A stretch of 64,000 nt of DNA from Algoriphagus sp. AK58 (GTDB lineage Bacteria; Bacteroidota; Bacteroidia; Cytophagales; Cyclobacteriaceae): assembly GCF_014324365.1 (NCBI RefSeq), contig NZ_QEIG01000013.1, forward strand, positions 170,585 through 234,584, given 5' to 3'. The translations under genes and the position numbers were made by a program. Below the pieces are notes generated by a model that saw only the letters and a list, made by a program, of their open reading frames with translations, did no database searches and had not been told where the DNA came from. This document shows, piece by piece, positions 51,093-59,397 of this stretch (its first letter is position 1; each line of letters begins with the position of its first letter).

Positions 51093-51869
51093 ATGTATTT
51101 GAAAAACCTGTTTTCACTCGTACTACTGACCTTCCTTTCTATAAGTCTTTTTGCCCAAAAAGGAAATAGAGACTTTTACGAACTGAGAATTTACCACATT
51201 GAGAATGCCAACCAGGAAAGTCAAATCGACTCCTACCTGGAAAAAGCGCTACTGCCTGCCCTTCACCGAAACGGAATAGCCAAGGTGGGGGTCTTTAAGC
51301 CCATCGCTTCCCAAGCCGATGCCGGTAAAAAAGTTTATGTCTTTATCCCTTACTCTTCCATGGGGGTATATTCCGAAATGGAAGGAAAGCTGGCTAAAGA
51401 CCAGATTTACCAAACCGCAGGATCTGCCTACATCAACGCCCCTTTTGACAATCCTCCCTACCAAAGGATCGAAACAGCTTTTCTCCAGGCTTTCACCGGA
51501 CATCCGAGGTTTACTGCGTCCAACCTAACCGGACCCAAAAAAGATCGGGTGTATGAACTGAGGAGCTATGAGTCTCCGACTGAGAAGCTTTACAAGCAAA
51601 AGGTCAGGATGTTTAACGAAGGAGAAATGGACATTTTCACCAAGCTCGACTTCAATCCGGTCTTTTACGGAGAAGTGATTGCCGGTGCCTCCATGCCTAA
51701 TCTGATGTATATGACCACTTTTTCCAATATGGAATCACGCGATGCACATTGGGATAAATTCCGCTCCGACCCAGATTGGGAGCGAATGAAAGTGATGCCG
51801 GAATACCAAAACATCATGAATAAAAACGATCAGCGATTGCTGTATCCGGCGGAATATTCTGGTTTCTGA
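51093..51869 (+). CDS. Exported NIPSNAP-family protein
   Basis: The 258-residue protein has a signal peptide (ending SLFAQKG) and two ferredoxin-like NIPSNAP modules, beginning with FYELRIYHIENANQ (about residue 28) and VYELRSYESPTEKL (about residue 152). NIPSNAP domains occur widely with no settled enzymatic role. Export in Bacteroidota is common for this family. The gene is monocistronic and is followed by a clear terminator. Confidence 0.82.
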   Translation: MYLKNLFSLVLLTFLSISLFAQKGNRDFYELRIYHIENANQESQIDSYLEKALLPALHRNGIAKVGVFKPIASQADAGKKVYVFIPYSSMGVYSEMEGKLAKDQIYQTAGSAYINAPFDNPPYQRIETAFLQAFTGHPRFTASNLTGPKKDRVYELRSYESPTEKLYKQKVRMFNEGEMDIFTKLDFNPVFYGEVIAGASMPNLMYMTTFSNMESRDAHWDKFRSDPDWERMKVMPEYQNIMNKNDQRLLYPAEYSGF

Positions 51870-51875
51870 TTTGGT

Positions 51876-51900
51876 AAGACCGGTGATGAGCCGGTCTTTT
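51876..51900 (+). terminator. Terminator after NIPSNAP gene
   Basis: AAGACCGG and CCGGTCTTTT form a short strong stem with a T-run. Confidence 0.8.
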
Positions 51901-51929
51901 CTTTTCCAAAAAAATCAGAAAATACACAT

Positions 51930-53975
51930 TCAGTTTAGCATGTTCCCTTTTTCATCAAAAAGCTTATAGCTGAAGTATTCACTGATCAAAAATCCTTCAA
52001 ACTGCTGGGTTACCAAGTCCTCAAAACCATACCCTGGGATAGAAAAATCTTTAGGGATTTTCATCATCAGCACCGTCTGATCTTGGAATAAGAGATACTG
52101 TACAAATCGCCTGTTCGGATGGAGAATATGCAGCGAAATCACGTCGGTGAAATCTTTACTCTCTTTGATCTCATTCGGAATCTCGGAGGTGATTCTACCA
52201 TTCCGATCCACCAAAGATCGATCCGTTACAAAATTGACATATAGTCGGTTCTCAGGATCTTGATCCATTAACTTCCGGAGAAACTCATGTTCGCTTACCC
52301 GCATTTTTAGCACGGGCATTTGATCCAAAAAATTGGACAGTGGAGTAATCCCTTCCTCCATAGACATGGTGAGGTTGTAGATGATTTTTCCATCACTGCC
52401 TTTCTCCGTCAAAGTGGCATTCCAACAGTCTCCACTGAAATCAGAGGAAATGATATTGGCCACAGAAGAGCGAAGGACCTCAAACCGATCTAGCTCCTTT
52501 TGCTCCTTGTGCAAGACTTCAAAAAGCTCCATGTGTGGATTATCTATCCTCGCCCTGATGGAGGCAGGCAACTTCTTTTCCAATTCAAGAATAACCTGCC
52601 CTATTGCCTTTGCTCTCGACGTTTCCCGCAAGAAATACTGATAATTCAAAAAGGTATTGTAGAAGTGTAAGGAATTAAAATCATCCAGTGTAGAATCCGA
52701 AAGAATGCTACTAAGCTCGTTTTCAAATCTGACTTGGTACTCCTCTGAAAGCGATGCAAATGCCTGGGCGATTTTATCTCCCGATCCAGAATAGTGTTGG
52801 TCTCCTTCCTCAACCAAGATTCTGAAATTGATGCCTAGTAGCAGCCTAAAAAGATCCAAGTCCAATTTGGTCAATTCTTCAGCGTAGGTTTTCCTGGAAG
52901 CAGAGGCAATATTACTATTTGCAACCCGCGAGGCCCGGTCATTCATGATATTCAAAAAAGCCTGGATAAAAATGTTCCACTGGTGCGTCTCGGCAGCTAA
53001 ACCAGCTATCCGACGAAGTTGATTTTCAGGACCGGTGTCAAAACTGCAACTTCCAACCTGTTGATTTTGCCTCATCAGATTCAAGGCTCGCTCTTTGGAA
53101 ATGAATTGTGCTGTGAAATTTTCCAGATAGCCATTGCTGACTTTCTCCTTCTCGGCATAATTCAGGCTTTCTTCAAGCAAATTCCTAAATGCTGAATCAT
53201 GGAGGAAAAGACTGTCTGCCAACAGGGAAACTCGATCCTGCCAAAGACTGGATGCCTGGTAAAATTGTTCCAAATTTGCCTTATCATCAGGATATTGAGG
53301 CTTAGCGGAAGTGATTTCAAAATAGGAAACCAAGGAGTCAATAATGCTCCGTTCTCTGATCATGAATTGTTCATTACCTGAATCTTTCTCAAAAAACACA
53401 GGAACTGAGACATCTACGAGCGTTTCCCCATAACGCAGCCAATCGGCATATCGCTCGGGTATGGGCTCTTTTTTGAGAGGCTGAGGCAGATAAAATCCAA
53501 AAATCTTCTCGGGGGTCTTGGTGCCATAGTGATTCCTTACTGTGAAATGATAATCCCCAAAAGTCATCAATGAATCGTATTGATTGGAAAGCAAATGGTT
53601 TCTACTATTCCGGATTTCAAAGGTCTTCAGTTCGGTGATTTCTTTGTTTTTATAGTTGATGTAGCGGTTTTCAAGAATTAACAGATTACGGTCGATTTGA
53701 AGATTTGCAAACTCTTCCATCAATCTTTCGAAGGCCGGATTATTCTCCAGTAACTGGATCAAGGGAGAAGGATCTGAAGTTTTGAGCTCAAAATAATGCC
53801 CGACCGTCTGAGGCAAAGACCAATATTGACGTTCTCTCTGCTTTTGGTACTCAGACTCTAATCGGGCAATTTCCCGATTTAAAGCGGGGATATCCGTATC
53901 CTTGATCAATTCATCCTGAGCAAAAGCATGAAAAGCAAAATTCAGAATCAAGAAAAAAACGAGGAAAATTCGCAT
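51930..53975 (-). CDS. Large exported hypothetical protein
   Basis: The 681-residue protein has a signal peptide (MRIFLVFFLILNFAFHAFA) and a mature part rich in charged residues with long predicted helices (ALNREIARLESEYQKQRERQ) and no cysteine pattern beyond scattered residues. I do not recognise any domain. It stands alone between two unrelated genes. Its length and regular codon use argue for a real gene. Function is not assignable. Confidence 0.7.
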   Translation of the reverse strand: MRIFLVFFLILNFAFHAFAQDELIKDTDIPALNREIARLESEYQKQRERQYWSLPQTVGHYFELKTSDPSPLIQLLENNPAFERLMEEFANLQIDRNLLILENRYINYKNKEITELKTFEIRNSRNHLLSNQYDSLMTFGDYHFTVRNHYGTKTPEKIFGFYLPQPLKKEPIPERYADWLRYGETLVDVSVPVFFEKDSGNEQFMIRERSIIDSLVSYFEITSAKPQYPDDKANLEQFYQASSLWQDRVSLLADSLFLHDSAFRNLLEESLNYAEKEKVSNGYLENFTAQFISKERALNLMRQNQQVGSCSFDTGPENQLRRIAGLAAETHQWNIFIQAFLNIMNDRASRVANSNIASASRKTYAEELTKLDLDLFRLLLGINFRILVEEGDQHYSGSGDKIAQAFASLSEEYQVRFENELSSILSDSTLDDFNSLHFYNTFLNYQYFLRETSRAKAIGQVILELEKKLPASIRARIDNPHMELFEVLHKEQKELDRFEVLRSSVANIISSDFSGDCWNATLTEKGSDGKIIYNLTMSMEEGITPLSNFLDQMPVLKMRVSEHEFLRKLMDQDPENRLYVNFVTDRSLVDRNGRITSEIPNEIKESKDFTDVISLHILHPNRRFVQYLLFQDQTVLMMKIPKDFSIPGYGFEDLVTQQFEGFLISEYFSYKLFDEKGNMLN

Positions 53976-54089
53976 AAGAAAACTAAAGGGGAATATGAAT
54001 TTAGAAAATCAAAATATAAGATTAGTTTCAAACTAAAAAATCTGATGCGGAAAAGTTCCGGTCTTAACCGATTTCTCAAAGATTCATTT

Positions 54090-54123
54090 CAGACCTGCCA
54101 GGTTTTGAAAACCTAGCAGGTCT
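54090..54123. repeat. AGACCTG palindromic repeat, copy 2
   Basis: AGACCTGCCAGGTTTTGAAA followed by ACCTAGCAGGTCT matches copy 1 at 50925. It overlaps the end of the amidohydrolase gene, whose last two codons and stop lie inside the repeat. Confidence 0.72.
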
Positions 54124-55228
54124 CCTTTACCAACTCCCAAAACATCTCCACTCCCGTCTCAATCAACTCATCGGGAAAATCATAGGTGCCTTCATGGAGT
54201 TGGGGGCAGTTTTCTCCTGCACCCAAGCCAAACAAAAACGAAGGACAGACTTGAGAGAATAAGCCAAAATCCTCCGACCAGCGAAAAGGTTCTGGTTTTT
54301 CAATTAGACTTAAGCCCAATTTTGTAGCTGCATTTTCGACTAGGGAATACAAATCCGGATCATTGACCGATACGGCAAATTGCTCCACAAAAGAATACTC
54401 CAAGTTTAAACGTTCAGATTCAGCCACTGCGGAGGCTTTCTCTTTTACTCTTTCGATCAAGTGGTCCAAGTCCTCCTGATCAAATGCCCGCAAGGTCATA
54501 CTTAAGCTTCCCTTTCCTGCACTGGTACCAAAAGCTAGGCTGCCTAACTCCGCGTGGATCAAAGTCAGCAAAGCAAAGCCGTTCGCTTCCTGAGGCAACT
54601 TGGGCAATTCTTGAATGAGTGTGGCAAGTGCATTTGCCGGATTGATGCCTGCTTCCGGGTGGGCGGAATGGGAGGTTTTACCGGTCAGGTAAATTGTCAT
54701 TCCGGTACTTCCAGCTGCAAAAGTTCCTTTTCTCATCACAATCTGATGCAAAGGATAGCCGGGAAGATTATGCAACGCAAAAGCAATATCGGGTTTGATC
54801 TGCTCAAATCTGGAGTCAGAAAGCACCGCTCTTGCTCCATCACCAGTCTCTTCCGCAGGCTGAAAAAGCAAAACGACTTCCCCGGATTCGGGCCGATTTT
54901 GAGCGAGTTTTTCTCCCAAACCACACAAAATCGCCATATGCCCATCGTGTCCGCAAAGATGACCTTTGCCGGGAATCTGACTTTGGTGATCAGTTGGGTT
55001 CAAATCCTCGATGGGTAACCCATCCAATTCGCAGCGAAACAACAGTCGCTTTCCGTGTTTTTTTCCTCGAAAAACAAAAGCCAGCCCGGTACCTCCCAGA
55101 TTTTCTAAAATCTGATCTGGGGAAAGCGGTCGAAAAAACTCCAAAATCCGCCTTGCGGTCTGGGTTTCCTCAAGCGCGGTTTCTGGAAATTGGTGAAGCG
55201 TATGACGGAGTTGGATCAGGTGATTCAT
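54113..55228 (-). CDS. M20-family amidohydrolase (HipO/IAA-amidohydrolase-like)
   Basis: The 371-residue protein shows M20 metal-site motifs: GHLCGHDGHMAIL (about residue 90), PAEETGDGA with the catalytic Glu pair (about 127), and HSAHPEAGINPANA in the dimerisation domain. M20D enzymes hydrolyse N-acyl amino acids, peptides or related amides. The C-terminus VKETC and the stop codon fall inside a dispersed AGACCTG repeat, so the original end may have been lost or extended by the repeat. The substrate is unknown. Confidence 0.86.
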   Translation of the reverse strand: MNHLIQLRHTLHQFPETALEETQTARRILEFFRPLSPDQILENLGGTGLAFVFRGKKHGKRLLFRCELDGLPIEDLNPTDHQSQIPGKGHLCGHDGHMAILCGLGEKLAQNRPESGEVVLLFQPAEETGDGARAVLSDSRFEQIKPDIAFALHNLPGYPLHQIVMRKGTFAAGSTGMTIYLTGKTSHSAHPEAGINPANALATLIQELPKLPQEANGFALLTLIHAELGSLAFGTSAGKGSLSMTLRAFDQEDLDHLIERVKEKASAVAESERLNLEYSFVEQFAVSVNDPDLYSLVENAATKLGLSLIEKPEPFRWSEDFGLFSQVCPSFLFGLGAGENCPQLHEGTYDFPDELIETGVEMFWELVKETC

Positions 55229-55304
55229 GGGTTAAAAGTAATGAATCAATACTACTGATGCCTCTAATTCAGCAAAAAGCAACTCTTTCCTTAAAGTTTG
55301 AGAT

Positions 55305-55916
55305 TCATAGAATCCCTTCTCTCAGGGCTGTTTTCACGACATTTTTTGAAATATTTCGCGCTAGCTTAGCCCGATCTGAACCAATTTTTCCTCCAATTCC
55401 CAGGTTCCATTGCATATCGGTGCTCTGACGATTGTAAAACGAAACTGATCCAGAAAACTTTTGAACCTGCTTAGGACCACCTGCTATCGGGACATTGGTC
55501 CCCAAAAAGCCTCTGAAAATCCCGACTCTAACAGGAATTCCAAGATTGGCATTGACGGAAGGTGAATTCTTGTATTCTGAGGTTAATGGATCAAAGTTAT
55601 ACACCAAAAGAGCATCTGCCTCTAGCTGATCAGCTTTGGCTATAAATGCATTTTCTGAGGCCAAATCCCGCTCTGTAATGTTGGAATAAGCAGGAATAGC
55701 CTGAATTCCGTTGGCTTGAAGTTCAGCCACTGTTTGATCCTCTAAGAGCCTTTTAGCACCTGGGTTGCTAGTCTTTGCCAATACGACGACCTTGCGATAG
55801 TTTTCCTTTCGGTAATCTGAAGACTGCCAGGAAGACTGAGCAAATCCTTGAGTCAAGGAAGACAAGAATAGAATGCTCGTAAGGAAAAACGTTGATGTTG
55901 AAAAATTGAGTTTCAT
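55305..55916 (-). CDS. Exported hypothetical protein
   Basis: The start at 55916 gives 203 residues with a clear signal peptide (ending LTQGFAQS). The mature part begins KVVVLAKTSNPGAKRLLEDQ and continues QANGIQAIPAYSNITE, a pattern that resembles small Rossmann-like CsgG/LpoB-type or DUF4136-like lipoproteins, but without a lipobox Cys. Later Gly-rich and Lys/Arg-rich segments do not match a domain I know. It is likely periplasmic. Function is unassigned. Confidence 0.6.
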   Translation of the reverse strand: MKLNFSTSTFFLTSILFLSSLTQGFAQSSWQSSDYRKENYRKVVVLAKTSNPGAKRLLEDQTVAELQANGIQAIPAYSNITERDLASENAFIAKADQLEADALLVYNFDPLTSEYKNSPSVNANLGIPVRVGIFRGFLGTNVPIAGGPKQVQKFSGSVSFYNRQSTDMQWNLGIGGKIGSDRAKLARNISKNVVKTALREGIL

Positions 55917-56015
55917 TTTTAACAGTTGAATTGGTTGAAGTAAGAATTTACCCAGAATTTCTAATACTAATCCATTTCCGTTCAAAAGGTTTCTTCAATT
56001 CTTGCATAAGAATTC

Positions 56016-57128
56016 TCAATGATTCAGATTCACCTGATACCGCACACTTCGCCCACCGCCTTCTGCCACAAAAATTCCCAAATCCCGCAAATGCTGAAGG
56101 TCTCGGGTTGCGGTAGCTTTTGAAGCACCGGTGAGGAACATGTATTTTTTGGCATTCATTCCACCTTCAAAACCTGAGGGGCCTTCCTCCAGCATTCGGT
56201 TTAGTACTTTCAGTTCACGTTCATTTAGCTCGTCCCGAAAAGTGTCAAACAGCCGGGTTTTCTGAAGTGAAAATTCAATTAATTCCTCCACTTTTTCCTG
56301 AGCTTTCAACACAACCCCGGCAAAGTAAATGATCCACTGATCGACCTTCAGCGTGTGCTGCGCCAGCTTGAGTTGCTCGTAATATTGATTTCGCTCGGCT
56401 TCAATAACCTGAGAAAGACTGATCAAAATCGGTTGCTCTATTCCTTGATGGAGTGCTTTTTCGGCTAATGCCCGTCCGATTCGTCCGTTCCCATCCTCGA
56501 AAGGGTGAATACTCTCAAAGTACAAATGCACCAATGCTGACCGTAAAATCGGATTTAAAATCTGCTTAGTTCCACCGGGAACTGTCGCATTAAACCATTT
56601 GATGAACCGATCCATTTCCATGGGAACTTGGTCAGAGGGAGGTGCTTCGAAATGGACGATTTCTTTTCCTATCGTACCAGAAACCACCTGCATGGGTTCC
56701 GTTCCACTTCGCCATTTTCCGGCTTGGATGTAGCGATTGCCTTCCATCAGCATCTCATGCCAGGAGAAAAGTAGGGTGTTGCTAAGCGGTTCCTGCCAGG
56801 ATTGTCGCACAGCCACCATCAGCTTGGCAATGCCTTTGGCACGATGATCCTTGACCAGTCGGGGCTGCTCCTCGTGAATGCCGAGATTCATTTTGAGCGA
56901 GGACATCACATCGGCTCGGCTGAGAAATTCTCCCTCGATCTCGGAAGTCTTGATTGCTTCAGACAACAGAATATCCACAAGAAGTTGTTCTTTTTTTTCG
57001 GAAGAAACTCCAGCATACTGCCCGTTGGATTTACCGGATTTCAGCAGGAATTTGAGCTGAACATCCTCGATCAATCCCGGGGTAAACTGAAATTCCGGCC
57101 AGCCTTTCTGGTGCCAATTGTAGCTCAT
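56016..57128 (-). CDS. Fic-family protein with DUF4172 and C-terminal winged helix
   Basis: The 370-residue protein has an N-terminal DUF4172-type region (1-80), a Fic domain with the complete motif HPFEDGNGRIGR (His208), and a C-terminal winged helix (about 305-370: LTGASKATATRDLQHLRDLG). In the N-terminal region TSEIEG (Thr61-Gly66) fits the class II inhibitory helix pattern [S/T]xxxE[G/N]. Fic enzymes transfer AMP or related groups to proteins; the intact motif predicts AMPylation. The winged helix suggests DNA binding, and three palindromes lie directly upstream, one overlapping the start codon, so autoregulation is a strong inference. Confidence 0.88.
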   Translation of the reverse strand: MSYNWHQKGWPEFQFTPGLIEDVQLKFLLKSGKSNGQYAGVSSEKKEQLLVDILLSEAIKTSEIEGEFLSRADVMSSLKMNLGIHEEQPRLVKDHRAKGIAKLMVAVRQSWQEPLSNTLLFSWHEMLMEGNRYIQAGKWRSGTEPMQVVSGTIGKEIVHFEAPPSDQVPMEMDRFIKWFNATVPGGTKQILNPILRSALVHLYFESIHPFEDGNGRIGRALAEKALHQGIEQPILISLSQVIEAERNQYYEQLKLAQHTLKVDQWIIYFAGVVLKAQEKVEELIEFSLQKTRLFDTFRDELNERELKVLNRMLEEGPSGFEGGMNAKKYMFLTGASKATATRDLQHLRDLGIFVAEGGGRSVRYQVNLNH

Positions 57129-57244
57129 GAGCCGATTAAGATTCTTATTCGGCTCAAATGTATCAATTTTTTGAGCTGAATAGCAGATTTATTCGGCTCA
57201 ATATTATAAAAATAATGAGCCGATTAGGGTCGCTAATCGGCTCA
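57128..57244. promoter_or_regulatory. Operator array of the Fic gene: three 29-bp palindromes at 44-bp spacing
   Basis: Three inverted repeats lie at 57128-57156, 57172-57200 and 57216-57244. Each is 29 bp long, they begin exactly 44 bp apart, and each is built from TGAGCCGAWTAR half-sites facing inward. The last has perfect 12-bp arms. The first overlaps the Fic start codon. Confidence 0.8.
57155..57162 (-). promoter_or_regulatory. -7 box TACATTTG of the Fic gene
   Basis: On the minus strand TACATTTG matches TAnnTTTG and lies between palindromes 1 and 2, about 26 nt before the ATG. No TTG was found at the -33 position, so the promoter may be weak or need another factor. Confidence 0.5.
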
Positions 57245-57264
57245 TAGGAAAATTTCACAGGGAG

Positions 57265-57414
57265 TTATAACTGACCAGAACCAAACTGAAAACCCAACCA
57301 AGCTCCGCCAAGCATCAATACCAGGGTCAAAAAAATCAGCAATAGCAGGGTGGAAAGGGGCATTTCCCAGTCTTCACCACCAAATTTTAATTTGACGGGT
57401 TTGTTCCAATCCAT
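57265..57414 (-). CDS. 49-residue single-span membrane protein
   Basis: This short ORF encodes a 49-residue protein starting MDWNKPVKLKFGGEDWEMPL and continuing with one hydrophobic segment (STLLLLIFLTLVLMLGGAWL) and a GFQFGSGQL tail. It starts 55 bp after the purE stop on the same strand and ends 20 bp before the Fic operator array. The tidy topology (cytosolic positive start, one span) and good codon use suggest a real gene. No family recognised. Confidence 0.6.
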   Translation of the reverse strand: MDWNKPVKLKFGGEDWEMPLSTLLLLIFLTLVLMLGGAWLGFQFGSGQL

Positions 57415-57469
57415 AGCTCGACTATTATAAAATTAGCCTTGGAAATTGATCATTGAAATTGGCCATTGA

Positions 57470-57985
57470 TCATTTCTTCAACACCGCTTTCCAGCCCTTT
57501 TCCTCAATCTGGGCGGCGGATTCTTCGACTTTTTGGCGAAGACCTGCTTTGAAAGCATCCATTTTTTTACCGACTTCTGCATCATAGGCACCAATCATGG
57601 AAGCTGCCAAAATCCCGGCATTTTTCCCTCCATTCAGCGCCACAGTCGCCACCGGAATCCCGCTTGGCATCTGCAAAATGGACAAAATACTATCCCATCC
57701 ATCGATGGAATTAGAGCTCAACACAGGGACTCCGATCACGGGAAGACTGGTCAGGGAAGCCACCATCCCCGGAAGATGCGCAGCACCTCCCGCACCTGCA
57801 ATGATCACTTTGATCCCTCGCTCGCGTGCCGAACCGGCATAGTCGATCATCCGCTGGGGGGTTCGATGAGCACTTACCACGGTAAGCTCGTAAGCGATTC
57901 CGAGTTCTTCGAGAAACTGCGCGGCTTCTGCCATTACGGGGAGGTCTGACTGACTTCCCATGATGATTCCTACCTGTGGGTTCAT
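57470..57985 (-). CDS. purE: N5-CAIR mutase PurE
   Basis: The 171-residue enzyme has the PurE signature GIIMGSQSDLPVM near the start, VVSAHRTPQRM (substrate His45) and AGAGGAAHLPGM. It converts N5-CAIR to CAIR in purine synthesis, immediately after the PurK step. Its ATG overlaps the purK stop (ATGA, 4 bp), so the two are translationally coupled. Confidence 0.95.
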   Translation of the reverse strand: MNPQVGIIMGSQSDLPVMAEAAQFLEELGIAYELTVVSAHRTPQRMIDYAGSARERGIKVIIAGAGGAAHLPGMVASLTSLPVIGVPVLSSNSIDGWDSILSILQMPSGIPVATVALNGGKNAGILAASMIGAYDAEVGKKMDAFKAGLRQKVEESAAQIEEKGWKAVLKK

Positions 57986-59127
57986 GAGATGGATTTTATT
58001 TTGATTAATTCTTTGATTCGGTTGGCTTTGACTTTGAGAGACTCCACACTTTCATCCAGTATGGTCACGTGACCCATTTTGCGGAATGGCTTGGTTAATT
58101 TTTTGCCGTAAAGGTGAATGTACACTCCTTTTTCAGCCATGGCTTCTTCTTTTCCCTCCACGATCGCAGGGCCGGAAAATCCATCTTCACCCAGCAGATT
58201 GATCATAGCAGCTGGGCATCTCAATCCCGGATCCCCTAAGGGCCAGTTCATCACTGAGCGCAGATGCTGCTCAAACTGGGATGTAAAATTAGCCTCGATG
58301 GTATGGTGACCGCTGTTGTGAGGACGGGGGGCGATTTCGTTGACTAGGACTTCACCGGAATGAGTGACAAACATCTCCACAGCCAAGATTCCGACCATAT
58401 CCAGTCTCAGTATTACTTCTTTGGCAATTTTCTGAGCTTTGGCTTCTACTTCGGAAGAAATCTCTGCTGGGGCAAAAAGAAATTCTACCAAGTTGGCGGT
58501 GGGGTGAAACGCACACTCAACCGCAGGATAGGCGATCAGTTCCCCGTTTTCATTTCTTGCTACCGTGACAGCAATTTCTTTGTCGAAATCGATCAGCTTT
58601 TCCAACAGCCCAGGAGCATCAAAAGCCTGACCCAAATCCGCTTCGGACCTCAAAATCTGCACTCCACGGCCATCGTAACCTTCTTTTCCCAGCTTATTGA
58701 CAGCAGGTAAAAAGGATCTCTTGGAAAGGACATCAGCTTTATCTTCCGTCAACACAAAATCAGCCGTGGGAATCCCGTGCTGTGCATAAAACTGTTTTTG
58801 CTCGCGCTTATCTTGGATAAGCTTTAAAATGTGTGGTTGGGGAAATACTTTTTTGCCCTCATCGGCCAGCTTTTGCAAGGCATCGGTATTGACTGCCTCA
58901 ATCTCTACCGTGATGACGTCGCAGTTTTTGCCAAAAGAATAAACCGTATCGAAATCTTTTAAGGAACCGACCTGAAAATGCTGGGCAATGTCTTTGCAAG
59001 GCGCATTGGGATCTGGATCGAGGATATGTATATCTTGATTGTAATTGATAGCGGACTGGATCAGCATACGGCCGAGTTGTCCTCCACCAAGTACTCCTAA
59101 AATCAGATTGGGAGATGTATGGGTCAT
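57982..59127 (-). CDS. purK: N5-CAIR synthetase PurK
   Basis: The 381-residue ATP-grasp enzyme starts with the Rossmann-like GVLGGGQLGRMLIQSA, has the grasp-domain signature KEGYDGRGV (about residue 147) and NEIAPRPHNSGHHTIEA (about 265-282), which carries metal and substrate ligands. It makes N5-CAIR from AIR, ATP and bicarbonate and hands it to PurE, encoded by the overlapping downstream gene. It is 60 bp after a very small membrane-protein gene. Confidence 0.95.
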   Translation of the reverse strand: MTHTSPNLILGVLGGGQLGRMLIQSAINYNQDIHILDPDPNAPCKDIAQHFQVGSLKDFDTVYSFGKNCDVITVEIEAVNTDALQKLADEGKKVFPQPHILKLIQDKREQKQFYAQHGIPTADFVLTEDKADVLSKRSFLPAVNKLGKEGYDGRGVQILRSEADLGQAFDAPGLLEKLIDFDKEIAVTVARNENGELIAYPAVECAFHPTANLVEFLFAPAEISSEVEAKAQKIAKEVILRLDMVGILAVEMFVTHSGEVLVNEIAPRPHNSGHHTIEANFTSQFEQHLRSVMNWPLGDPGLRCPAAMINLLGEDGFSGPAIVEGKEEAMAEKGVYIHLYGKKLTKPFRKMGHVTILDESVESLKVKANRIKELIKIKSIS

Positions 59128-59186
59128 AGCTGGCCCAAAATTAACAGATTAAACTTTAAATCTGAGATTTCCACCAGCTAATGCCT

Positions 59187-59333
59187 TCAGGCGCCACGAA
59201 TCAGTCGTAGCAGAATCGAAATAATGGCCAAGACCAACAAAATGTGGATCAATCCTCCCACACTGTACACGAATACTCCAAGTAACCAGCCGATGATCAG
59301 AACCAGCGCGATCAAATACAGTAATGAACTCAT
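59187..59333 (-). CDS. Lmo0937-like (DUF5670) small membrane protein
   Basis: This 48-residue ORF reads MSSLLYLIALVLIIGWLLG at the start and has a second hydrophobic segment, IHILLVLAIISILLRLI, with a GVFVYSVGG turn between. This hairpin pattern matches the small lmo0937/DUF5670 family, often stress-linked but without a defined role. It precedes purK by 60 bp. Confidence 0.75.
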   Translation of the reverse strand: MSSLLYLIALVLIIGWLLGVFVYSVGGLIHILLVLAIISILLRLIRGA

Positions 59334-59397
59334 GACATTTTGGATTTAGTTAAACCATTGATTTTCCTAGTCAATAGACCAATCCAAGTGCCAAGGC

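Noticed and set aside
57128..57244. Short CRISPR array
   Set aside because: The 29-bp repeats with regular 15-bp gaps look CRISPR-like, but gaps are too short and the units are palindromic half-sites upstream of a regulator-like gene.
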